From Myxococcales bacterium UBA5297 (lineage in GTDB: Bacteria; Myxococcota; Myxococcia; Myxococcales; UBA5297): DNA of 13,007 bases. Below the pieces are notes generated by a model, which saw only the letters and a list, made by a program, of their open reading frames with translations, ran no database searches and had not been told where the DNA came from. Shown here piece by piece: positions 1 through 6,478 of the stretch (position 1 is its first letter; the number at the start of each line of letters is the position of its first letter). The stretch covers positions 1 to 13,007 of the forward strand of contig DHSB01000191.1 in assembly GCA_002408385.1 (NCBI GenBank), read 5' to 3'. Position numbers and translations under genes: made by a program.

Positions 1-490
1 TGCCCTGCCGCGCGGCCTCGTGCAGCTCGTAGGCGTAGACGAGCACCGCCTGCGCCAGGTTGTACGACGGCTGAATCGGCCCCGCGGGGATGCACGAGAG
101 CGCGTGGCAACTCAGGGCGTGGTCGTTGGTCAGTCCGCTCGACTCGCCGCCGAAGACGAGGGCGACCTCGCCCCCCTCGCTCAGCTCGGCGGCGCGCGCC
201 GCGACCTCGCGCGGGGTCAGCCTCGGGATGCCGGGGACCGTCCGCGAGGTCGTCCCCACGATCCACACCGCGTCCGAGAGGGCCTCGGCCAGCGTGGAGA
301 CGGTGCGCGGCGCGGCGAGCAGCTCCTCGGCGTGGACGGCGACCCTGCGGGCGGTCACCAGATCGTCGGTTCGCGGCTCGACCAGCGTCAGGCGCGACAG
401 CTCGCAGTTGCGCATCACCCGGGCGACCGCGCCCAGGTTCTGCGGCTCGGAGGTCTGGACGAGCACGAGGTGGACGTTGTCGAGGTTCAC
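1..490 (-). CDS. trmJ: TrmJ/SpoU-family RNA 2'-O-methyltransferase (partial, C-terminus beyond left edge)
   Basis: This is the N-terminal 163 residues of a SPOUT-class RNA ribose methyltransferase, which transfers a methyl group from S-adenosylmethionine to the 2'-O of an RNA nucleotide. All three SpoU motifs are visible: NLGAVAR at residues 18-24, FGGESSGL at 113-120, and PSYNLAQAV at 141-149, which forms the knotted SAM site. The catalytic Asn18 and Arg24 are present. The short N-terminus that starts directly with the catalytic fold (VHLVLVQTSEPQNLG) fits TrmJ, which methylates position 32 of tRNAs, better than TrmH or RlmB, but the distinguishing C-terminal extension is outside the window. 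The start is a GTG at 490-488, one base after the TAG of the upstream lipoprotein gene, so translational coupling is likely. There is no strong ribosome binding site. Family is certain; the TrmJ assignment is likely. Confidence 0.85.
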   Translation of the reverse strand, partial: MNLDNVHLVLVQTSEPQNLGAVARVMRNCELSRLTLVEPRTDDLVTARRVAVHAEELLAAPRTVSTLAEALSDAVWIVGTTSRTVPGIPRLTPREVAARAAELSEGGEVALVFGGESSGLTNDHALSCHALSCIPAGPIQPSYNLAQAVLVYAYELHEAARQG

Positions 491-491
491 G

Positions 492-1733
492 CTACTGCTC
501 GACCGGCGGCAGGCAGGCGACGCGCTCGCTCTCGGGCACGTAGCCGTCGATCATCGTCGAGCCCTTGGGGTCGCCGGTGTACTCGCCGGCGACGAGCCGG
601 ATGTGGCCGGGCTCGACCCCGACGGCGAGGTAGGTGTCGAGGTCGGTCTCCTTGTTGCCGTAGGCCCACTCGACGACGACGCCGCGGTCTTCGACGAGCG
701 CTTGGAGGTAGGCCGTCTTGTACGCCTGGGCGTCGGCGCCGTGCTCGCCGATGGTGCGCTGGGAGAGGTGGAAGGAGCCGACCGGGAAGCGGTTCGCGTC
801 GAACCAGCCGCGCGTGCCCTCGGTCGTGAAGTCGGGCCGCGCGGTGAGGAAGAGGACGCGGTACCCCTTGGCCGCGTAGATGCGGAAGGTGTCGTTGGCG
901 CCCTCGCGCGCGGTCGGCGACGAAGGATCGAACGCGGTCCAGACCCCGTCGGTCTCGCGGGTGGTGATCGTCCCGTCGATGTCGGAGACGACCACGCGCA
1001 TCCCAGGCTCCCAGACGTGCAGCCAGAAGTTGGCCTCGCTGTGGTCGCCCTTGACCAGCATCTTCACGCGGTACGAGCCGACCGGCAGCCGCCGGTCCTC
1101 GGGGATGGCGAAGAAGACCCGGCCGCCGTCGTCCTCGACACCCTCGACGGTGCCGTGCTCGCCGTCGTCGCTGGTGTAGTCGACCCCGACGCGCGCCCAG
1201 CTCCGGCAGGCGACCTCTATCCAGACCTCGACCTTCTCGTCCTTCAGGTCCTTGTCGGCGACCCCGTAGGCGAACTTGCCGATGAGGAGCTGCTCCTGGC
1301 CGGGGTTGACGATGGTGTCGATGCCGCGATGCCTGGGCGAGCCCTGGGTGACGACGAACAGGCTGGTCGTGGTGTGCTGCCAGTCCTCCTCCGGCGAGTC
1401 GGGGACGAAGCCGTCCCCGCGGCACGGGAGCCACTCGGTCGGCGAGGGGCGTCTGTCGCAGACCTCGCCCGCGTCGGCCGAGCCCGCATCCGGCTCGCCC
1501 GCGTCCGGGCCCGCATCGGGCCCCAGGCCGGCGTCCTCGCCCGCGTCCTCTGCGACGAGCCCGCCATCCGGCTCGACCGCGGCATCGGGCTCGCCCGAAT
1601 CGGCCGCGGCGTCGAGAGCGCCGGCGTCGGGGCGAAACCCCGCGTCCTGGTCACCCGGCGTGCCGGGCTCGGGGCCGACGTCGAAGGCGCAAGCGGCACA
1701 GACAAGGACGATGGCTGAAAGCAGACGGTGCAT
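492..1733 (-). CDS. Lipin-type (LNS2) HAD phosphatase domain on a DAG-linker lipoprotein
   Basis: A 413-residue predicted lipoprotein. The start chosen is the ATG at 1733, because it directly opens a signal peptide (MHRLLSAIVLVCAACAFD); a TTG 12 codons upstream would bury the signal. The lipobox is atypical (VCAAC, Cys15 as the likely lipidated residue, Cys at -3). Residues about 31-90 are an Asp-Ala-Gly/Pro-rich unstructured linker with repeated PDAG units. A beta-rich segment follows at about 120-240. A HAD fold then begins with VVVSDIDGTIT: the DxDGT nucleophile and acid/base aspartates are D251 and D253. YRVLFLTARP follows as HAD motif II (Thr), then AYKTAYLQAL and YGNKETDLDTY. This order matches the LNS2 domain of lipins, the magnesium-dependent phosphatidate phosphatases, and of PITP/Nir proteins. 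Lipins dephosphorylate phosphatidate to diacylglycerol; activity here is inferred from the DxDGT motif. It would act outside the cytoplasmic membrane. No sound Shine-Dalgarno site is visible upstream. Confidence 0.8.
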   Translation of the reverse strand: MHRLLSAIVLVCAACAFDVGPEPGTPGDQDAGFRPDAGALDAAADSGEPDAAVEPDGGLVAEDAGEDAGLGPDAGPDAGEPDAGSADAGEVCDRRPSPTEWLPCRGDGFVPDSPEEDWQHTTTSLFVVTQGSPRHRGIDTIVNPGQEQLLIGKFAYGVADKDLKDEKVEVWIEVACRSWARVGVDYTSDDGEHGTVEGVEDDGGRVFFAIPEDRRLPVGSYRVKMLVKGDHSEANFWLHVWEPGMRVVVSDIDGTITTRETDGVWTAFDPSSPTAREGANDTFRIYAAKGYRVLFLTARPDFTTEGTRGWFDANRFPVGSFHLSQRTIGEHGADAQAYKTAYLQALVEDRGVVVEWAYGNKETDLDTYLAVGVEPGHIRLVAGEYTGDPKGSTMIDGYVPESERVACLPPVEQ

Positions 1734-1941
1734 GCGGCCGACTGTAGGAGGCGCCCGATTTGCTGACAAGCGCGGCTGCGCTCCACCGGCTCGAAACCCG
1801 CGGCTCGAAGCACGAGGTGCAGGCGGCCGTCGCCGCCGACCGCTCGGGCTGTTGGAGGGGAAAGGCCGGCGCCGGGTTGGCCATTACCAATGCCCAAAGA
1901 CCTGCCGGCCGCGTCTGCCGGGGTCTGGGGAACCGCGCACG
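1734..1941. other. Gene-free stretch upstream of the lipoprotein
   Basis: I find no credible coding frame here on either strand. The open frames are weak and their codon usage is unlike the neighbours. A 9-base direct repeat, CGGCTCGAA, lies at 1787-1795 and 1801-1809. The promoter of the lipoprotein-trmJ pair must lie here or in the adjacent terminator region, but I cannot identify -35/-10 boxes with confidence. Confidence 0.5.
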
Positions 1942-1972
1942 AAAAACCCCCTTGCCCACGAAGGGCAAGGGG
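1942..1972 (-). terminator. Intrinsic terminator, minus strand
   Basis: A perfect 10-base-pair stem (ccccttgccc/gggcaagggg; arms 1948-1957 and 1963-1972) encloses a 5-base loop. On the minus strand it is followed by one G and then five T residues (1946-1942). This is a textbook rho-independent terminator reading leftward. It lies about 170 bases downstream of the DUF4332-type gene and abuts the tRNA-like relic, whose acceptor-like CCCC forms part of the stem, so it may originally have been the terminator of a tRNA gene. Confidence 0.85.
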
Positions 1973-2031
1973 TCAGGAGGATTCGAACCCGGTCGGTGGT
2001 CGGGAAACCTCCCTGAGCTCGGCCCGCCCCC
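1969..2031 (-). pseudogene. tRNA-like relic (decayed tRNA gene)
   Basis: On the minus strand a T-loop consensus (GGTTCGAATCC; loop TTCGAAT at 1979-1985) is followed by CTCCTGACCCC, resembling the 3' half of a tRNA. About 55 bases upstream GGGGGCG could pair with TGACCCC as an acceptor stem, with six of seven positions counting one G-T wobble, and CGAGCTCAGGGAGG resembles a D-arm/A-box. The whole is only 63 bases, the T stem has two mismatches (ccggg against cctcc), and I cannot fold an anticodon arm. I therefore call it a decayed or truncated tRNA and not a functional one. No CCA is encoded. The amino acid identity cannot be read. Chance resemblance is possible for the 5' half; the T-arm match with the adjoining terminator is the stronger part. 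Confidence 0.4.
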
Positions 2032-2060
2032 TCGCCGGTCACCTCGAGCGAAGTCGGGCC

Positions 2061-2120
2061 CTTCGACTCCGCAGGTCGAAGAGCTGCGCCCAGGGTGAGC
2101 GGAACCGGGCGGAGTCGAAG
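2061..2120. repeat. Inverted repeat with 11-bp arms (REP/BIME-like)
   Basis: The arms CTTCGACTCCG (2061-2071) and CGGAGTCGAAG (2110-2120) are perfect reverse complements separated by 38 bases that include CCCAGGGTGAGCGG. A nested 5-bp pair (CGAAG at 2049-2053, CTTCG at 2061-2065) lies at its left side. The words 'cttcgactccgc' and 'agggtgagcgg' recur in dispersed palindromic repeats of many high-GC genomes, from my memory of such sequences. It sits 20 bases after the stop of the DUF4332-type gene, where it could also protect the mRNA 3' end. It has no T tract, so it is unlikely to be a terminator. Confidence 0.6.
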
Positions 2121-2140
2121 AGGGCTTCCTCGACGCCTCT

Positions 2141-2884
2141 TCAGTCGATCTCGACGTAGACCTGCAGCACCTGGCCCGCCTTGTCGACCTTCACCTCGGT
2201 GTAGAGGCCGCTCAGGCTGCTCGACATCCAGAAGCTGCCGGGGAGGTCGTCGTCGGTGCCGACATCGCACTCGGCGGCCCAGGCGGCGACGCCGTCGTGG
2301 AACTGCTGCTGGACGGTGGGCCAGGTCGACTGTGGGCGCCAGCCGAGGACCGCGTCGCGGAACTGCTTGCCCTCGGGCGCGTCGGAGAAGAGAACCTCGT
2401 CGATGTACTTGTGGAGCGCGGCCTGCGCGATGGTCTTGGCCTGCGCGGCGTCGACCTCGACGGGCTGCTCGACGGTGGTGAGCGCCTTGGCCTTCTCGAC
2501 GAGCGAAGCGAGCGTCTTGGGGCTGGGCAGCCGGTAGCTCGCCTCGGGGTGCTGGGCCTCGAACCGCGCGAGGATGGCCATCAGCGAGTTGGGGTTGCGC
2601 TGCGCGAGCTCGCGCGCCGAGTTGACGCCCGCGTTCTCGAAGAGGTCGGCGGTCTTGGCGCCGATTCCCTTGATTTGCAGGAGGTCGGCGCGGTTGACCG
2701 CTTCGCGGATCTCCGCGGTGCTCAGCCCCGCGGCCTTGGCGAGCGCGCGCTCGGCCGCTGCGCTCGGCGCCGCCTCGAGCAGCTCGCGGGTGTTGTCGAT
2801 GCCGACCTTCTTGAGCGCCCTGATCTCCGTGGAGTTGAGCGTGGCGATGGAGCGAAGGCTGCAGGACTTGGGGCCGATCGACAT
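2141..2884 (-). CDS. DUF4332-like helix-hairpin-helix protein
   Basis: A 247-residue protein of unknown function. The N-terminal 110 residues read as tandem helix-hairpin-helix units of the DUF4332 type: STEIRALKKVGIDNTRELL at about 18-36 and LLQIKGIGAKTADLFENAG at about 68-86, the latter with the GIG hairpin that contacts nucleic acid backbone in other HhH proteins. The C-terminal half (about 140-247) is a separate, unrecognised domain with aromatic residues (GWRPQSTWPTVQQQF, SFWMSSSLSGLYTEV). No signal peptide or membrane segment is seen, so it is probably cytoplasmic. The start ATG at 2884 has a good ribosome binding site (AAGGAG, about 9 bases upstream). It lies 86 bases downstream of the broken S8 peptidase gene and may once have been in its transcript. 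DNA binding is inferred from the fold only. Confidence 0.75.
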   Translation of the reverse strand: MSIGPKSCSLRSIATLNSTEIRALKKVGIDNTRELLEAAPSAAAERALAKAAGLSTAEIREAVNRADLLQIKGIGAKTADLFENAGVNSARELAQRNPNSLMAILARFEAQHPEASYRLPSPKTLASLVEKAKALTTVEQPVEVDAAQAKTIAQAALHKYIDEVLFSDAPEGKQFRDAVLGWRPQSTWPTVQQQFHDGVAAWAAECDVGTDDDLPGSFWMSSSLSGLYTEVKVDKAGQVLQVYVEID

Positions 2885-2970
2885 GGGGAAGTCTCCTTGG
2901 TTTGCCGGGCTTCGCCTCCATTCTCGCGGGGCCGCCGTGCCGAGTTGCTTTGCGGCGCCCGGTGAGCGCG

Positions 2971-4092
2971 CTACAGCCACAGCTTGGTCGCGTCCACCTT
3001 GGGCTTCTGGCGCAGCTCGAGCGCCCGTTGCACGGCGCTCTGCGGCTCGAGAGCGCTCCAGCCTTGCTTGTCGACCTCGACGTTGGGCAACCGCCGAGCC
3101 GTCTGCACGAGGATGAGCTTGACCTGCTGCGGGGTCAGCTCCGGGTTCGCCTCGAGCATCTGCGCGACCACCGAGGTGACGATGGGCGCGGCGAAGCTGG
3201 TGCCGTCGACCATCTTGTGACTGCCTGTCGATGACCAGCCCGTCGCCCCGCCCGGCGGCGATGACCTGGCGAATCAGGAAGACCGGTTGGTCCTTGACCT
3301 CGTCGAGCGGCATGTAGAGACCCGGGCGCGCCTCGATCCGCCCGCGCAGCTCGTCGTCGGGTGCCTTGTCGAGCTTGAGCAACAGCCCGGCTTGCCTGGC
3401 AGTCGGCGTGTTACGGCAGCAGCGGGGCCGCGATCCCGTCGGCGAGGGTCACCACCTCGGGCTTCTGCAGCCCGTCGATGGTCGGACCATAAGAGGAGCG
3501 AGACAGGCTGACCCGCCCGAGCCGCGGGTTGACGACGGCGGCGACGACGGCGATGCCGGCGCGCACCGCGGCCTCGGCAAAGCGCGACAGGGTGTCCGGT
3601 CGGATAGCTCGCTTCCCAATTCGCCCGCGCACGAGATGTTGAGGATGCGGATGTCGAAGCGGCCGCGGCTGAGCAGCGCCCATTCGATGCCGCGGGTGCT
3701 GGTCGTCGTGATGGATGCGCCGGGTGGTGCCCACCTTGACGAGCACCACCCCGAGGTCTGGGGCGAGCGCCTTGAACCGGCCGCCCGAGAGCGCTCCGTT
3801 GCTGGCGGCCACGACGCTCGACATCATCCCGTGCCAGGCCGAGGGGTCCGACGAGTCGTTCAGGTGCTGCGGCCCCATGCGCCGGCTCACCAGGTCGTAG
3901 CAGGCGTGGATGCGCGAGAACGGCGTCGTCAGGTCGGGGTGCGCGAAGAAGCCCGAGTCGAGAAAGGCAGCGACGCCCCCTGGCCCGAAAAGCGCGGGCG
4001 GCGCCGATCCGCTCGGCGATGGGCAGCGGTGCCTGGGCGAGCGGGTTCGAAATGGCTGCGCTGCTATCCGTGCGTCGGAGCGCTTCGGTGTC
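2971..4092 (-). pseudogene. S8 (subtilisin-like) peptidase, multiply frameshifted
   Basis: Pieces of one subtilisin-family peptidase lie in order but in different frames. IAERIGAARAFRAR (about 4025-3985) is followed, after a frame change, by FLDSGFFAHPDL (catalytic Asp codon 3957-3959) and SAWHGMMSSVVAASNGAL (catalytic His codon 3831-3833), which share a frame. After another change comes GIEWALLSRGRFDIRILNIS (about 3700-3640); then AEAAVRAGIAVVAAVVNPRL and SSYGPTIDGLQKPEVV in the former frame to a TAA at 3411. Next is LLLKLDKAPDDELRGRIEA (from about 3400), and finally DGTSFAAPIVTSVVAQML (catalytic Ser codon 3196-3198), ending with TAG at 2971. The region between the oxyanion Asn segment and SSYGPT looks shortened compared with normal S8 enzymes. 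No start codon is found; a TGA closes the N-terminal frame at 4095-4093. The catalytic triad codons survive but at least five frame changes separate them. A pseudogene is most likely; indel errors in the assembly are the alternative. Confidence 0.8.
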
Positions 4093-4163
4093 TCAAGCCC
4101 GTTCCTACACGGCCGCCGCGGAGGCGGGAGCAGCGCTCGACCGGCTGGCCCAGTATCGACAGT

Positions 4164-4191
4164 GCATCCGGATGCGCTGTTCTTCTACAAT
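4164..4191 (+). promoter_or_regulatory. Candidate promoter -10 with a 12-bp palindrome
   Basis: TACAAT at 4186-4191 matches a sigma-70-type -10 box at five of six positions. A perfect 12-base palindrome, gcatccggatgc, occupies 4164-4175 in the would-be spacer/-35 area, and no good -35 box is present. Such a placement suits an activator or repressor site. The ATG at 4202 lies 10 bases after the -10 box, which would give a nearly leaderless transcript. It would drive the decayed gene start and the ATP-grasp gene. Prediction by eye only. Confidence 0.35.
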
Positions 4192-4201
4192 CCCGCGCGC
4201 C

Positions 4202-4398
4202 ATGAATCCCAACCGCCTGAGAGTCTGCCTGGTGGACACGACGAGGTCGCCAACCAGGCGACCCGCTGTTTCCGCGGCATCGTCGAGGCCGTCGTGGCGC
4301 GGGGGCGCGCGGCCAACCCGGAGCTCGAGGACGCGAGCGTGGGCGGACGGTCGCTCGCCTCTGCAACCGAGAAGAGCTGCCGGTTTCGGCATCAATAA
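4202..4398 (+). pseudogene. Decayed N-terminal gene fragment upstream of the ATP-grasp gene
   Basis: From the ATG at 4202 the frame reads MNPNRLRVCLVD (to 4237). The reading then makes sense only after a shift: from 4240 another frame gives DEVANQATRCFRGIVEAVVA and continues RGRAANPELE before losing protein-like character, ending at TAA 4396-4398. The joined sequence resembles the start of a class I glutamine-amidotransferase-like protein; that identification is from memory and weak. The fragment is under 200 bases, so most of the gene is missing. It ends just before the ribosome binding site of the ATP-grasp gene, consistent with an operon partner lost by deletion. It could instead be non-coding leader sequence. 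Confidence 0.4.
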
Positions 4399-4416
4399 AA
4401 GGAGAGCCATCCGTAT

Positions 4417-5397
4417 ATGAGCGAGCGCATCGGCGTCATCGTCGGCTGGGAGGAGAGCTTCCCTCATGCCTTCATCGAGAAGATCAACCAGACCCCGGGC
4501 TTCAAGGCCGAGCTCGCCAAGCTGGGCGGCATCGGCGAGGCGCACCAGCCGCCCTACCGCGTCCTTATCGATCGCATCAGCCACGAGGTGCCCTACTACC
4601 GCATCGCGCTCAAGCAGGCCTCGCTGGCCGGGACCTTCGTCATCAACGACCCGCACTGGTGGAACGCGGACGACAAGTTCTTCGGCTTCGCGCTGGCCAA
4701 GCAGCTCGGCGTCGCCGTTCCGCGCACGGTGCTGCTGCCCCAACACTCGTACCTGCCCTCTGTCGACCCGAACCGCTCGCTGCGCAACCTCGAGTACCCG
4801 CTCGACTGGCAGGGCATCGTCGACTACGTCGGCTTCCCCGCGGTGCTCAAGCCGGCCGAGGGCGGCGGCTGGAAGAACGTGACCGTGGTGCACGACCTGG
4901 CCGAGCTGCTCGCCGCCTACAACGCCTCGGGCACCCTGGTGATGACGCTGCAGCAGTTTGTCCACTTCGAGGACTACGTCCGCTGCATCTGCATCGGCAA
5001 GGAGTTCATCTTGCCGATCAAGTGGGACCCGCACCGCCGCTGCTACCTGGAGGTCGCCGACTTCCTGCCAAAGCAGGTCGAGAACCGGGTGCTCGACGGA
5101 GCCTGGGCGCTCAACAACGCGCTGGGCTACGACATGAACTCGGTCGAGTTCGCCATCCAGGATGGCGTGCCCTACGCCATCGACTTCACCAACCCGGCGC
5201 CGGACATGGACGTCTGGTCTATCTACCCGCGCTATTTCCACATGGTCGTCGACGAGATGGCGCGCCTGACCATCTCGTCCGCGCGCGAGGGCCGCACCAA
5301 CCACGGCGGCTTCTCCTTCCGTCGTTGGCTGGAAAAGCCCCTGCCGCGCCCCGTCGGCGCGCGAGGCGAAAGGATCCTCGACCTGAAAGCCTCCTGA
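4417..5397 (+). CDS. ATP-grasp domain protein
   Basis: A 326-residue enzyme of the ATP-grasp superfamily, which ligates a carboxylate, through an acyl-phosphate made with ATP, to an amine or thiol nucleophile. The N-terminal domain (1-85) precedes the ATP-grasp fold. VGFPAVLKPAEGGGWKNV at 138-155 holds the ATP-contacting Lys145 and the glycine-rich loop. QQFVHFEDYVRC at 179-190 is the hinge strand with acidic residues. GYDMNSVEF at 237-245 and AIDFTNPAPDMD at 254-265 provide the metal ligands (probably Asp256 and Asn259). The ATG at 4417 is preceded by AAAAGGAGAG about 10 bases upstream. There is no signal peptide, so it is cytoplasmic. The substrate cannot be told. The gene stands alone apart from the decayed fragment in front of it, whose possible amidotransferase relation would fit a peptide- or amide-forming pathway. 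Superfamily assignment is firm. Confidence 0.8.
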   Translation: MSERIGVIVGWEESFPHAFIEKINQTPGFKAELAKLGGIGEAHQPPYRVLIDRISHEVPYYRIALKQASLAGTFVINDPHWWNADDKFFGFALAKQLGVAVPRTVLLPQHSYLPSVDPNRSLRNLEYPLDWQGIVDYVGFPAVLKPAEGGGWKNVTVVHDLAELLAAYNASGTLVMTLQQFVHFEDYVRCICIGKEFILPIKWDPHRRCYLEVADFLPKQVENRVLDGAWALNNALGYDMNSVEFAIQDGVPYAIDFTNPAPDMDVWSIYPRYFHMVVDEMARLTISSAREGRTNHGGFSFRRWLEKPLPRPVGARGERILDLKAS

Positions 5398-5467
5398 TCA
5401 GCGGCACTTGGGGGCTCTCGTCAGCGCTCGGCAGCCCCTTCCCCTGTGAGACCCGACTTCGTGCACG

Positions 5468-5505
5468 CTCCTTTGCCGCCCGATCACGAATCGCTGGCAA
5501 AGGAG
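5468..5505. repeat. Perfect 10-bp inverted repeat with nested hairpin
   Basis: CTCCTTTGCC (5468-5477) and GGCAAAGGAG (5496-5505) are perfect reverse complements. The 18-base centre contains a nested CGAT/ATCG pair (5481-5484 and 5489-5492). It lies 70 bases after the ATP-grasp stop codon. Neither side has a T tract, so it is not a standard intrinsic terminator. It may be an mRNA 3'-end structure or a protein-binding site. Confidence 0.6.
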
Positions 5506-5614
5506 AACCGGGGCGTGGTCTTGGCGCCCTCCGCCTGAGGCCGGCGCGCACGCGCGACTCGAAGGCCCCGGCGACGACCGGGGTGTCGAGCAACGCCGGA
5601 AACGACCGGTATTC

Positions 5615-5844
5615 TCAGGCGCTCTCGGCCAGGCGCCTGGCGCCCGACCGATGGTGCGCACCCCAGCCCTGCGGCAGCTCGTAGCGACCCGGCACGGCCC
5701 CTCGAATCCGGGCACGTGCAGGTAGCGCGTCGCCAGCAAGACGGCCTGATCACTGCCGACCAAGCCCGCGACTCGACCAACGCGGGCGACCTGCCCGACG
5801 GGCGGATAGCGCGATGGTTGCGAGGCGATCACCCTTGGCGGCAA
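5615..5844 (-). pseudogene. Possible coding remnant, unrecognised
   Basis: On the minus strand from about 5840, one frame reads SRYPPVGQVARVGRVAGLVG and continues SDQAVLLATRYLHVPGFEG, with G or C at most third codon positions like the real genes here. After a frame change near 5690 it continues GRYELPQGWGAHHRSGARRL to a TGA at 5617-5615. I recognise no family. It is short, lacks a clear start and needs a frameshift, so it is either a decayed gene or chance. Confidence 0.25.
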
Positions 5845-5898
5845 TCGCCTGCCTCGGCGGACACCTCAAGATTCGCGCGGACGCGCTCGGAGGCTGCA

Positions 5899-6372
5899 AT
5901 GCCGCTGTCGATCGCCTCACCGGACTTCAAGAACCACGACGAGATGCCCAAGAAGTTCACGCACGACGGCAAGAACATCTCGCCCCCCCTGACCTGGGCC
6001 GGCGTGCCTGCCGGGACCAAGAGCCTGGCGCTCATCGTCGACGACCCCGACGCCCCCGACCCCAAAGCGCCGAAGCGCATCTGGACACATTGGATCGTCT
6101 ACAACCTGCCGCCAGACACCCGCGGCCTGCCAGAGGCGGTGAGGGACGGGCAGCTTCCCAGAAGCGCGCACGAGGGTGTCAACGACTTGGGCGGCCATCA
6201 CTACGACGGCCCCAACCCGCCGATCGGCCGGCACCGCTACTTCTTCAAGCTCTTCGCGCTCGACACGGTCCTGCCTGACCTCGGCCATCCGACCAAGGCA
6301 CAGCTCGAAAAGGCGATGAGGGGCCATGTTCTCGAACAGGCCGAGCTGATGGCGACCTATCAGAAGCGCTGA
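5899..6372 (+). CDS. YbhB/YbcL (PEBP, Raf-kinase-inhibitor-like) family protein
   Basis: A 157-residue protein of the phosphatidylethanolamine-binding protein superfamily, at the normal bacterial length. Signature segments appear in order: SPDFKNHDEMPKKFTHDGKN (8-27) with ISPPLTWAGVP after it, LIVDDPDAPDP (45-55), WTHWIVYNLPP (62-72), YDGPNPPIGRHRYFFKLFAL (102-121). The DPDAP loop, His64 and the GRHRY strand line the conserved anion-binding pocket. The ATG at 5899 has GGAGG six bases upstream; longer in-frame starts would add an unconserved Arg-rich tail. There is no signal peptide, so it is cytoplasmic, unlike some exported PEBPs. The physiological role of bacterial members is poorly defined. 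It is followed 106 bases later by the Smr gene on the same strand, with a small GC hairpin at 6375-6387 in between. Confidence 0.9.
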   Translation: MPLSIASPDFKNHDEMPKKFTHDGKNISPPLTWAGVPAGTKSLALIVDDPDAPDPKAPKRIWTHWIVYNLPPDTRGLPEAVRDGQLPRSAHEGVNDLGGHHYDGPNPPIGRHRYFFKLFALDTVLPDLGHPTKAQLEKAMRGHVLEQAELMATYQKR

Positions 6373-6478
6373 TCCGGCCAGAGGCCGCAGACTGCGCCGT
6401 CCGCGAGCGCGACCCGACCGAACGAACGGACGCGCTCTCGAGTTGGCCATCGCGCGCCCGCCCGAGGACAATGGCGCC

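Larger units (their letters stand above)
5398..5898. other. 500-base gap without an intact gene
   Basis: There is no intact gene. An inverted repeat sits at 5468-5505. On the minus strand, 5844-5615 has protein-like codon bias in two joined frames and may be a coding remnant. The promoter of the PEBP gene should lie in the last 150 bases, but I see no convincing -35/-10 pair. Confidence 0.5.

Noticed and set aside
90..1718. Very long plus-strand open frame (542 codons) opposite the lipoprotein and trmJ
   Set aside because: It is a high-GC shadow: its text is Arg/Val/Asp-rich low-complexity sequence without motifs, while the minus strand carries clear SpoU and lipin motifs.
2885..3382. Extended N-terminus of the DUF4332-type protein reaching back to 3382
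   Set aside because: The extension consists of a genuine S8 peptidase segment followed by out-of-frame sequence. The ATG at 2884 with AAGGAG upstream is the real start.
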